Under the pieces are notes generated by a model that saw nothing but the letters and a program-made list of their open reading frames with translations, ran no database searches and had not been told where the DNA came from. A stretch of 27,449 nt of DNA from JBQTIM01 sp052388135. Lineage in GTDB: Bacteria > Elusimicrobiota > Elusimicrobia > FEN-1173. Numbering within the stretch: the first letter of the stretch is position 1; each line of letters opens with the position of its first letter. Shown piece after piece: positions 1 to 6,871 of the stretch. The stretch lies in NCBI GenBank assembly GCA_052388135.1, contig JBQTIM010000125.1, forward strand, positions 1 through 27,449, given 5' to 3'. The position numbers and the translations under genes are program-made.

Positions 1-28
1 GCGGGCCGGAGCGCGGCCGGAGGGGGCA

Positions 29-2290
29 TCAAGCGGCCGAAGAGGGCTTCTTTTTTTTCGCCGGCTTCCTGGCCGCCGGGGCCTTGGCCGCGGAGGCCGA
101 CGCCGGAACGGCGGCGGCTTCCGTCCCGTCGGCTTTCTCCTCCGCCGCCACGCTTTGAATGTTGCGGCACTTGGGAAAACCCGAGCAAGCCAGGAACGGC
201 CCGCGCTTGCCGAAACGCTTCAGCATGGGGCGGTCGCACTTGCGGCACTTCAAATTTGTGGGCTCGGGGGCGGGGCGGATGATCTTGTTCCCCTCCCGGT
301 CCACGGAAAAAGTGGTGCGGCAGTCGGGATAGCCCGTGCAGGCCAGGAACCGCGACCGGCCGCGCACCTTCATCGCCATGGGCTTGGAGCACTTGGGGCA
401 GACTTCGGAGGTGGCGATGGGCTCCACCTTCTTGCCTTCCTTGTCCACGGGAAACGTGGTGCGGCAGGCGGGATAGTCGGCGCAGGCCAGGTAGCGGCCG
501 AAACGGTTTTCCCGCAACAGCATGCCCTTCCCGCACTTGGGGCATTTCTCGTCGGTCTCCTTGGGCTTGATCTTCACGGCTTCCATGGCGGTGTCGGCCT
601 TTTGAATGTCCCGGGCGAAGGGATCGTAGAATTCCTTGATCACGTCGCGCCAGGGCAGGTTTCCGCCGGCGATGCCGTCCAGCTTGTCCTCCACCTTGGC
701 GGTGAAGCCCGTGTCCACGATGTCGGGGAAATGATCCGAGAGCTGGCGGTCCACCAGGCGGCCCAGCTCCGTGGGATAAAGGCGGCGTTCCTCCAAGCGG
801 GCGTAGCCGCGGTCGAGGATGGTTTGGATGATGGGCGCGTAGGTGGAGGGACGGCCGATGCCGTGCTCCTCCAGCGTCTTCACCAGGCTCGCCTCGTTGT
901 AGCGCGGCGGCGGCTCCGTGAAGTGCTGCTCGGGCAGGAGCTTGTTCAAAACCGGCGCGTCGCCCGCGGCCAGGGGCGGGAGGGCGCCTTCGGCGCCGCT
1001 CTCTTCCTCCGTCTCTTTATAAACGGACAAAAAGCCGGCGAACTTGAGCGTGCGGCCGGCGGCGCGGAAAATATAATCGGACGCGGCGATGTCGGCCGTG
1101 ACGGTGTCGTAGACGGCGTCGGCCATCTGGCTGGCCATGAAGCGCTGCCAGATCAGTTCGTAGAGACGGAACTGCTCCGGGCTTAAATCTTTCTTGACGG
1201 AATCCGGCGTGCGCGAAGGCTGGGTGGGCCGGATGGCTTCGTGGGCCTCCTGGGCGCGCTTGGTTTTGGTCTTGTAGACGCGCGGCTGAGGCGGAAGAAA
1301 ATTTTTCCCGTAGGTTTTCTCGATGTGGGCGGCGGCGGCGGCCCGGGCTTCTGCGGCCACCTGCACGGAGTCCGTGCGCATGTAGGTGATGAGGCCCACG
1401 GCGCCTTCCTCGGGGCCCAGGTCCACGCCTTCGTAGAGCTGTTGCGCCACCACCATGGTGCGGGAGGCGGAGTAATGGAGGCGGCGGCTGGAATCCTGCT
1501 GGAGCGAGGCCGTGGTGAAGGGCGGCGCCGGAGAACGGCGGCGTTCCTTGGGTTCCACGGATTTCACAATGTAGGAGGCGCCCTCCAGCTTTTTCAGGAC
1601 CTCGTCGAGGGGCTCCCGGGTACGGAAGGCGAACTTGTCAAACTTCCCCTGGGGCCCGGAATGAAGCGAGGCGGTGAATTCCTGGCCGCTTTTTTCCAGA
1701 AGGGCCGCCAGAGTCCAGTATTCCTCGGGCGTGAACTTCTCGATCTCGGCCTCGCGCAGACACAGCAGGTGCACGGCCACCGACTGCACCCGGCCGGCGG
1801 AAAGACCCCGGCGCACTTTGCGCCAGAGCAGAGGCGAGAGCTTGTAGCCCACCAAGCGGTCCAGCACCCGGCGGGCCGTCTGGGCGTTGACCAAATCCTC
1901 GTCTATGTCGCGGGGATTCTTGATGGCCTCCTGGATGGCCTGGGAGGTGATCTCGTGGAATGTGATGCGGCGCGCCTTCTTCTTGTCCAGCCCCAAAAGC
2001 TGGGTCAAGTGCCAGGCGATGGCCTCGCCCTCGCGGTCGTAGTCGGTGGCCAGGTACACTTTGTCGGCCTGCTCCGCGTGCTTGGCTAGGTCCGGCAGTA
2101 TTTTTTTCGACTTGGGCAGGGGGATGTAGTCGGGCTCGAAGCCGTTCTTCACGTCCACGCCCAACTCGCGGGCCGGCAGGTCGCGCACGTGGCCGTAGGA
2201 GCTTTTGATGACGAAGTCCTTGCCCAGGATTTTGCCGATGGTCTTTTCCTTGGTGGGCGACTCCACGATGAGCAGCGATTTTTTGGGCAT
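29..2290 (-). CDS. topA: DNA topoisomerase I (type IA)
   Basis: Relaxes negatively supercoiled DNA by cutting and passing one strand; cytoplasmic. The 753-residue protein starts with a TOPRIM domain (Glu10 in IVESPTK; Asp83/Asp85/Glu88 in ATDYDREGE). It has the type IA core with catalytic Tyr303 in GLITYMRTDS. Three C-terminal Cys4 zinc-ribbon repeats follow at about residues 580-710, each shaped C-x2-C...LAC-x5-C. The tail is Ala/Lys-rich. Length and domain order match bacterial TopA. The ATG is preceded by AAGGGA about 10 nt upstream. It lies 61 bp behind dprA in the same direction, a frequent dprA-topA arrangement, and is probably the last gene of the LysM-TPR-dprA-topA run. Function is secure from intact motifs. 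Confidence 0.97.
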   Translation of the reverse strand: MPKKSLLIVESPTKEKTIGKILGKDFVIKSSYGHVRDLPARELGVDVKNGFEPDYIPLPKSKKILPDLAKHAEQADKVYLATDYDREGEAIAWHLTQLLGLDKKKARRITFHEITSQAIQEAIKNPRDIDEDLVNAQTARRVLDRLVGYKLSPLLWRKVRRGLSAGRVQSVAVHLLCLREAEIEKFTPEEYWTLAALLEKSGQEFTASLHSGPQGKFDKFAFRTREPLDEVLKKLEGASYIVKSVEPKERRRSPAPPFTTASLQQDSSRRLHYSASRTMVVAQQLYEGVDLGPEEGAVGLITYMRTDSVQVAAEARAAAAAHIEKTYGKNFLPPQPRVYKTKTKRAQEAHEAIRPTQPSRTPDSVKKDLSPEQFRLYELIWQRFMASQMADAVYDTVTADIAASDYIFRAAGRTLKFAGFLSVYKETEEESGAEGALPPLAAGDAPVLNKLLPEQHFTEPPPRYNEASLVKTLEEHGIGRPSTYAPIIQTILDRGYARLEERRLYPTELGRLVDRQLSDHFPDIVDTGFTAKVEDKLDGIAGGNLPWRDVIKEFYDPFARDIQKADTAMEAVKIKPKETDEKCPKCGKGMLLRENRFGRYLACADYPACRTTFPVDKEGKKVEPIATSEVCPKCSKPMAMKVRGRSRFLACTGYPDCRTTFSVDREGNKIIRPAPEPTNLKCRKCDRPMLKRFGKRGPFLACSGFPKCRNIQSVAAEEKADGTEAAAVPASASAAKAPAARKPAKKKKPSSAA

Positions 2291-2351
2291 GGTCGTTGTC
2301 CCTTAAAGAATTTTTTGAATCAACGGCTTGCGGCGGCTCCGCCGCCCCCGC

Positions 2352-3464
2352 TCAAGACAGCGCCGGCTCCGCCCGCACGTAGGCTCCGCCGGGCATGATC
2401 CTCACGAGGCCCTTGAGCTCCAGGCCCAGCAAGGCCGCCGAAACGGCGGGGCCCGGCACGCCGGAGCGAAGGGCAAGGGCGTCCACGCCGGCGGGATCCA
2501 GGGTGACGGAGTCCAGCACCCGGGCCTCGACGGGAGGCAGGGCTTGCGTCCGCGCCGGCGGCGCGGGCCGGCGGCGCTTGGCCAGGGCCTTGAGCGCCTC
2601 GATCTCTTCCAGCACGTCCTCCACTTTTTCCACGGGCCGCGCGCCGTCTTTGATCAGCGCGTGGGGCCCGCGGCTCAAGCGCGAGAAAATGGAGCCGGGG
2701 ACGGCCAGCACGTCCCGCCCCTGTTCGGCGGCCAGCTTGGCCGTGATGAGGGCGCCGCTGGGCACGTCGGCTTCCGCCACCACCACCGCCAGGGACATCC
2801 CGGAGATCACGCGGTTGCGCCGCGGAAAATTCTGCGGCGCCGGCCGGGCCGACATGGGGAATTCGCTGACCACCGCGCCCTGGGCCGCCATGCGCTCCGC
2901 CAGGCGCTTGTTCTCGGGCGGGTAAAATTCGTCGAGGCCGCCGCCCAGAACGCCCACGGTGCGGCCGCCGCCTTGCAGGGCGGCTTCGTGGGCCGCGGTG
3001 TCTATGCCGCGGGCCAAGCCGCTCACCACGGTGATGCCGGCCCGGGCCAGCCCCCGCGCCAAGTGCTCCGCCGCGGCGCGGCCGTAAGGCGTGGCGCGGC
3101 GCGTGCCCACCAGGGCCACCGCCAAGGCGTCCGCCGGCTTCAGGCTCCCCTTCACGTAGAGGACGGGCGGCGCGTCGGGTAGAGACTTCAAGCTTTCGGG
3201 GTAATCCTCGTCGGTGCGGATGAGGGCGCGGGCCCCGGCTTCCGCCGTTCGCTCGATTTCCTCCTCCAGCCGCGCGGCCGCCGCGTCGCGGGAGCGGCGG
3301 AGCTTGGCCGCCCGCGCGGCATCCCAGCCTTCTCCTCCCCATTCCTCCACGGGCGCGTCCAAGGCCGCCGCGGCCGAGCCGAACCGCGCCGCCAGGGCCG
3401 CCACGCGGACGGGGCCCAGCTCGGGCACCAGGTTCAGAAGGATGAGGGCTTTGCGTTCGTCCAT
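2352..3464 (-). CDS. dprA: DNA processing protein DprA (Smf)
   Basis: Loads RecA onto incoming single-stranded DNA during natural transformation; cytoplasmic. The 370-residue protein has an N-terminal helical region (MDERKALILLNLVPELGP), the extended Rossmann core with the family signatures VALVGTRRATPYGR, VVSGLARGIDTAAH, FPRRNRVISG and SGALITA, and a C-terminal winged helix at about residues 300-365. The ATG at 3464 was chosen because homology begins exactly there; the open frame continues upstream to 3716, but that part overlaps the TPR gene and has no DprA character. The Shine-Dalgarno is weak, and a terminator-like hairpin sits just upstream, so this gene may be less expressed than the two before it. 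A DprA alone does not prove competence; no com genes are in the window. Confidence 0.96.
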   Translation of the reverse strand: MDERKALILLNLVPELGPVRVAALAARFGSAAAALDAPVEEWGGEGWDAARAAKLRRSRDAAAARLEEEIERTAEAGARALIRTDEDYPESLKSLPDAPPVLYVKGSLKPADALAVALVGTRRATPYGRAAAEHLARGLARAGITVVSGLARGIDTAAHEAALQGGGRTVGVLGGGLDEFYPPENKRLAERMAAQGAVVSEFPMSARPAPQNFPRRNRVISGMSLAVVVAEADVPSGALITAKLAAEQGRDVLAVPGSIFSRLSRGPHALIKDGARPVEKVEDVLEEIEALKALAKRRRPAPPARTQALPPVEARVLDSVTLDPAGVDALALRSGVPGPAVSAALLGLELKGLVRIMPGGAYVRAEPALS

Positions 3465-3482
3465 GGAAGGCGCGCCGGGCGG

Positions 3483-3511
3483 AAAAAAATTCCCGCGCGC
3501 GGGCGCGGGAA
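3483..3511 (-). terminator. Rho-independent terminator or attenuator between the TPR gene and dprA
   Basis: On the minus strand an 8-bp perfect stem (TTCCCGCG / CGCGGGAA, loop 6 nt, arms 3504-3511 and 3490-3497) is followed directly by seven T (3483-3489). It lies inside the 67-bp gap after the TPR stop codon and before the dprA ATG, as expected for an intrinsic terminator. Since dprA and topA follow in the same direction with no obvious new promoter, it could be a partial attenuator. Confidence 0.75.
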
Positions 3512-3531
3512 CCTCCGAACGGGTCGCTCTC

Positions 3532-3915
3532 CTATCGCGAGTAGAGGATGTTGATGTTGTTGGCCACCGACTCCGAATACTTGCTGTCGGGATAGGCCTC
3601 CAAAAATTCCTTGTAAGTTGCCAGGGACTCCGGATACATCCTGAGCCGCTCGTAGGAGGCGGCGATCCCGTAGAAAGAATCCTCGGCGTAGCGCGATTTG
3701 GGGTAGCGCTCGACAACCCGCTGATAGAGCTCCAGCGCCTTCCTGTGCTTGCTGAAAATCTCGCTGGCCTGGGCCCAGTAGAACAGCACGGAGGCCGTGC
3801 CGCGCCGGTGGGGCTTGGCGTCCAGCTCCGCCAGCAGTTTGCCGCTGGTGACGAAATAATGGAGGCCGTAGGCGCCGGCCCACAACAGCCCCACGACGAG
3901 GAAAAACTTCCTCAC
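3532..3915 (-). CDS. Small membrane-anchored TPR (BamD/YbgF-like) protein
   Basis: The 127-residue protein has one hydrophobic N-terminal helix (about residues 4-20) and then two or three TPR-like helical pairs (about 45-118), with typical spacing such as ALELYQRVVERYPKSRYAEDS and YKEFLEAYPDSKY. These 'xxYPxSxYxxxA' units are seen in outer-membrane lipoproteins and periplasmic scaffolds such as BamD and YbgF/CpoB; there is no lipobox cysteine. It is much shorter than BamD. The start is GTG (CAC on the plus strand at 3913-3915), 6 bp after the LysM gene stop, with GGAGGA inside the end of that gene as ribosome site, so the two are translationally coupled. Likely an envelope scaffold partner of the LysM protein; exact role unknown. 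Confidence 0.8.
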   Translation of the reverse strand: MRKFFLVVGLLWAGAYGLHYFVTSGKLLAELDAKPHRRGTASVLFYWAQASEIFSKHRKALELYQRVVERYPKSRYAEDSFYGIAASYERLRMYPESLATYKEFLEAYPDSKYSESVANNINILYSR

Positions 3916-3921
3916 CCGGGG

Positions 3922-4968
3922 TTATTCCTCCAAGCTGACGAAATCCCCCACGCGGATGGGGTTCTCGCTGTTGAGGACGACGGCGGTGGAGGTCTTGTCC
4001 GAAATTTCCCGGGTCAATTGCAGGACGCCCACGCGCGTGACCATGTAGCCCAGCGTGTCCCCGGATTGGGGATCCCGCACGGGGCGGCCCTTGCGGTAGA
4101 TCACGCCCTGGGTGCGGGGCCTGGCGCCCGACGAAGAGCCGATGTTCAGGTAGACCACGTCCCCCTGGGAAATCATGGCTTTGCGGTCGCGGTCGCCGAC
4201 GATGCGGCATGAGCCTTTCCAGTCCGCGCCCGCGATGAAGCTGCCGCTTTCCAGGACCCGGGAGGTGTGTCTCCGGGGCACGCGGGCGGATTCCATGGGC
4301 GTTTCCCGAGGCTTGGCGGCCCGGGCGGGCGCCGGCTCAGGAGCCGCCGTTTCCTCATAGGCCTCCTCGGCCTCGGGAGCCTCTTCCGTCGCGGGGGCCC
4401 GGGCGGCTTCTTGGCGCGGCGCGGAGGCGGGGGCCGGATCTTCCTCATCCATGGCCGGAGGGCGGGCGGCCGCCGTGCGGCCGGGGATGACGAAACGCTG
4501 GTCCGGATAGATCAGGTCGGGATCGCGGATTTCGGTCCGGTTGGCTTTCCAAATGTCCTGCCAGAGGAAGGGGTCCTTGTAGAAACTGTCGGCCAGGTCC
4601 CAAAGGGTGTCTCCCTTGCGGACTTCGTAGCTGGCTCCGTCGCGGCGCGCGGGCGCGGGCTCCTCTTCCACGGGAGCGGCGGCCTCATCGGTGTCGGCGG
4701 GTTCCTCGGCGGGCGCTTCCGCGGCGGGGGCCTCTTCGGGCTCCGCCGGAGCTTCGGCGGCGGGGGCCTCCTCAGGTTCCGCGGGGGTCTCCACGGCGGC
4801 CGGCTTGGCCTTGGACTTGGTTTTGGCTTTGGGTTCGGCCGCGGGGGCGGCGGGCTCCGGCGTCGATGCCGCCGGGGGCTGATCCACCCACTCCTCGTCG
4901 GAATAATCCTGGGCGCGCAAAACGGGGGCCATCAGAAGGACGGCCAGCAAGGCATAGGGCGTTTTCAT
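3922..4968 (-). CDS. Exported LysM-domain protein
   Basis: Probable peptidoglycan-binding envelope protein, 348 residues. It has a signal peptide (MKTPYALLAVLLMAPVLRAQ), a Pro/Ala/Glu/Lys-rich linker (about 31-110), one LysM domain (about 112-163, beginning SYEVRKGDTLWDLADSFY and ending near IYPDQRFVIPG), a second Ala/Pro/Glu-rich linker (about 165-240) and a compact C-terminal region (about 243-348) rich in beta-type segments ending NPIRVGDFVSLEE. This resembles the LysM proteins of PVC-related and Elusimicrobia-like genomes, where the C-terminal part is unassigned. Start chosen at 4968: it has the signal peptide and a strong GGAGGAGAG site 4 nt upstream. The frame upstream to 5103 covers the promoter and is non-coding. 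First gene after the 5075-5103 promoter. Confidence 0.88.
   Translation of the reverse strand: MKTPYALLAVLLMAPVLRAQDYSDEEWVDQPPAASTPEPAAPAAEPKAKTKSKAKPAAVETPAEPEEAPAAEAPAEPEEAPAAEAPAEEPADTDEAAAPVEEEPAPARRDGASYEVRKGDTLWDLADSFYKDPFLWQDIWKANRTEIRDPDLIYPDQRFVIPGRTAAARPPAMDEEDPAPASAPRQEAARAPATEEAPEAEEAYEETAAPEPAPARAAKPRETPMESARVPRRHTSRVLESGSFIAGADWKGSCRIVGDRDRKAMISQGDVVYLNIGSSSGARPRTQGVIYRKGRPVRDPQSGDTLGYMVTRVGVLQLTREISDKTSTAVVLNSENPIRVGDFVSLEE
4714..4785 (-). repeat. Two tandem copies of a 12-residue coding repeat in the LysM linker
   Basis: Residues 62-73 and 74-85 of the LysM protein are identical copies of PAEPEEAPAAEA, and a third partial copy follows. The two copies are 36 nt each and nearly identical in DNA. 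This is a low-complexity, flexible linker where copy number can vary by slippage. Confidence 0.75.
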
Positions 4969-5021
4969 GTCTCTCCTCCAGCGATGGTGCGTCCATGCCT
5001 CGGCGGCGGCACGACAAAAGC

Positions 5022-5039
5022 TCCGCCCGGAAGGGCGGA
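5022..5039 (-). other. Hairpin in the 5' leader of the LysM operon
   Basis: TCCGCCC / GGGCGGA form a perfect 7-bp stem with a 4-nt loop, located in the ~100-nt leader between the promoter (5075-5103) and the LysM ATG (4968). Next to it (5041-5068) is a less perfect inverted repeat. No T-run follows, so it is not a simple terminator. The flanking GAATTCATCCGCC-type sequence (minus strand) resembles short dispersed repeats in other genomes, but a single copy here cannot show that. Confidence 0.45.
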
Positions 5040-5074
5040 TGAATTCGGCGCGACAGCGCGTCCGATTCTTCCTA

Positions 5075-5103
5075 CTTATAATCCATAAACCCCGAACTGT
5101 CAA
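5075..5103 (-). promoter_or_regulatory. Sigma-70 promoter for the LysM-TPR-dprA-topA run
   Basis: On the minus strand TTGACA (5098-5103) is followed after exactly 17 bp by TATAAG (5075-5080): a perfect -35 and a 5/6 -10. Transcription would start near 5068, giving a leader of about 100 nt before the LysM ATG. It lies in the gap after the M48 protease stop codon. Confidence 0.8.
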
Positions 5104-5123
5104 GGGCGCGGGTTTAATACCTA

Positions 5124-6368
5124 CTATTTAGAGGAAAGCCCGCCCAAGACCCGCACGCGCTCTTGGACGGGAGGATGGGTGTGGTTCAAGAAGACGTAAA
5201 AGGGATGGGGCGTGAGGTTGGAGAGGCCGTCCGCGGAAAGGACCTTGAGGGCGCGGGCCAGGGAAGCGGGATCGCGGGCGGTGTCGGCCGCGTAGCGGTC
5301 GGCGTCGTATTCGTGGCGGCGGGACCAGCCGCGCAGGAGAACGGCGGCGGCGAAGGAGACCGGCGCGTAGAGCAGCCCGAAGAGGACGAACCCGCCGTGC
5401 AGGGACGGGCCTTCCAAGCCGAACGCCCGCGCCAGCTCCGGATGGAGGAGGAACTTCGAGAGCAGCCAGCACAGGAGGCCCAGGTTGAGGACGGAGAACG
5501 CGGCGTTCTTGAGAACGTGGCCCAGCTTGTAGTGGCCGATCTCGTGGGCCAGAACGGACACCAGCTCCGGCACGGAGTGCCTCTGCACGAGGGTGTCGAA
5601 AAGGGCGATGCGCTTGTTGCGCCCGAAGCCCGTGAAGAACGCGTTGGCCTTGGAGGAGCGCTTGGAGCCGTCCATGACGTAGATGTCCTTGACGGAAAAA
5701 TTCACGGAGCGGGCGTAGTCGAGCAGGGCGGACTTGAGCTCGCCGTCGGCCAAAGGCGCGAACTTGTTGAAGAGGGGCAGGAGCCAGGTCGGCGCCAGGA
5801 ACTGCAGGGCCAGGGAGAACGAGGCCGCCGACAGCCAGACCCAGGGCCAGGCCGACGGTCCCGCGGCCTGGAACAGCGCCAGGGCCGCCGACAGCAGGAA
5901 CCCGCCCAGCAGGGCGCCCAGCGTCCAGCCTTTCACCCGGTCGGCGATGAACGTGCCGGGCGTGGTCCGGTTGAACCCGAACCGCGCCTCGATGACGAAG
6001 GTGGACCAAACTTCCCAGGGAAGGGCCAGCAGCCGGCCGGCGGCCGACAGCAGGCCGATGTACGCAAGGCCCGCGGGAACGGGCGAAAGGTTCCAGCCTC
6101 GGACCAGGCGGTCCAGCGCGCCGAACCCGCCCAGGAACCAAAAAGCCAGAAGGACCGCGAACGAAAAGGCGGATTCCGCCAGGCCGAACCGCAGGCGCGC
6201 GCGGGCGTAATCCTGGGAACGGGCGTAGCGGTCGGCGTCGTAGACGTCGCGGAACTCCGTCGGAATTTCCGGCGAAAGGCGCCGCAGGTTCAAGAGGTCC
6301 GCGGCCAGCGAAAGGGCGCGGGGAACCGCCAATGCCGCCAGGACCGCCCAGAACCAGGCGTTCAGCAA
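5124..6368 (-). CDS. M48 family membrane metalloprotease (Ste24/CAAX prenyl protease 1-like)
   Basis: Zinc protease of the inner membrane, 414 residues. The zinc motif is AHEIGH (His275, Glu276, His279) and the third ligand is Glu353 in HEYDADRYA. Several hydrophobic helices precede the motif (about 1-20, 65-85, 105-125, 150-200) and two follow it, as in the Ste24 family, which is longer than HtpX. Bacterial members are thought to act in membrane-protein quality control; the substrate here is unknown. The start codon appears to be TTG, one base after the stop of the upstream dehydratase gene (TAGATTG), so translation is probably coupled. The C-terminal part with VFLNHTHPPVQERVR is the usual family ending. 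Confidence 0.93.
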   Translation of the reverse strand: MLNAWFWAVLAALAVPRALSLAADLLNLRRLSPEIPTEFRDVYDADRYARSQDYARARLRFGLAESAFSFAVLLAFWFLGGFGALDRLVRGWNLSPVPAGLAYIGLLSAAGRLLALPWEVWSTFVIEARFGFNRTTPGTFIADRVKGWTLGALLGGFLLSAALALFQAAGPSAWPWVWLSAASFSLALQFLAPTWLLPLFNKFAPLADGELKSALLDYARSVNFSVKDIYVMDGSKRSSKANAFFTGFGRNKRIALFDTLVQRHSVPELVSVLAHEIGHYKLGHVLKNAAFSVLNLGLLCWLLSKFLLHPELARAFGLEGPSLHGGFVLFGLLYAPVSFAAAVLLRGWSRRHEYDADRYAADTARDPASLARALKVLSADGLSNLTPHPFYVFLNHTHPPVQERVRVLGGLSSK

Positions 6369-6369
6369 T

Positions 6370-6735
6370 CTACTTTTTCCAAGAGTGGGTTGGGTCTTTG
6401 AAGAGGGCGTCCGTCTTGGCCGCCATGATGAAATCGTTCTTGTGCAGGCCCTTGATGTTGTGGGACCACCAGGCGATGGCCGCCTTGCCGTACTCCAGCG
6501 TGATGACGGGATGGTGATTGACGCGGTCGCAGATTTCCCCCAGCTTCTCGGCGAAGCGCGCGGCGTCGTGAAAATTATCGAAGGAAAACGAGCGCCGGAT
6601 GCGCGGCACGCCGTCGCCGCCTCTTTCCAGCCTCCAGTCCGGCACCTCCTCGAGGTAACGCGGAATTTCGCTCTCGGGCAGGGGCGGCGCCTTGCTGTCG
6701 CAAGGTTCGCACGTCTCTTGGGCCAACGGTGTCAT
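6370..6735 (-). CDS. 4a-hydroxytetrahydrobiopterin dehydratase (pterin-4a-carbinolamine dehydratase)
   Basis: Dehydrates 4a-hydroxytetrahydropterin back to the quinonoid dihydropterin, usually to support aromatic amino-acid hydroxylases; also linked to molybdopterin metabolism in some bacteria. The 121-residue protein has the conserved family core: VPDW near residue 31, FSFDNFHDAARFAEKLG, the catalytic NHHP (His74, His75), then the SHNIKGLHKNDFIMA segment with His92. The N-terminal Cys-x2-Cys (residues 9-12) is common in bacterial members. ATG at 6735 is preceded by AAGGAGGTG, a near-perfect ribosome site. First gene of a pair with the M48 protease and divergent from the giant gene. No hydroxylase is in the window. 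Confidence 0.93.
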   Translation of the reverse strand: MTPLAQETCEPCDSKAPPLPESEIPRYLEEVPDWRLERGGDGVPRIRRSFSFDNFHDAARFAEKLGEICDRVNHHPVITLEYGKAAIAWWSHNIKGLHKNDFIMAAKTDALFKDPTHSWKK

Positions 6736-6787
6736 GGGGCACCTCCTTTTTTATTTTACATTTTCCGGAAAGGCCGTTCCCGGCGGG

Positions 6788-6827
6788 ATGACGCGGCGGA
6801 TTTCTGCGTTTACAATCAATTTACAAT
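6788..6827 (+). promoter_or_regulatory. Candidate promoter and 11-bp-spaced direct repeat ahead of the giant gene
   Basis: In the 136-bp divergent gap, ATGACG (6788-6793, 4/6) is followed after 17 bp by TACAAT (6811-6816, 5/6), a possible sigma-70 promoter for the giant gene. The octamer TTTACAAT occurs twice, at 6809-6816 and 6820-6827, 11 bp apart, about one helical turn, so it could also be a regulator site. The rest of the gap has no clear structure apart from the dehydratase ribosome site. Confidence 0.35.
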
Positions 6828-6871
6828 ATCTTAAGGGAACCTTCCCCGCAAAGCGATATCATTCCTATATT

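Noticed and set aside
155..1186. 343-residue open frame on the plus strand opposite topA
   Set aside because: Gly/Ala/His-rich antisense shadow of topA in a GC-rich genome; no family pattern, no ribosome site. The same holds for the frames at 1241-2089, 2328-3182 and 4267-5088.
2328..2350. GCGGCGG/CCGCCGC hairpin after dprA as terminator
   Set aside because: No T-run follows on the minus strand, and such GC pairs arise easily in this composition.
6753..6758. TAAAAT on the minus strand as -10 box of the dehydratase gene
   Set aside because: Transcription would start inside the ribosome site (6742-6748), so no usable leader would remain.
6692..6871. 60-codon N-terminal extension of the giant protein
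   Set aside because: It runs back into the dehydratase gene's start and leader; the signal peptide begins only at the ATG at 6872.
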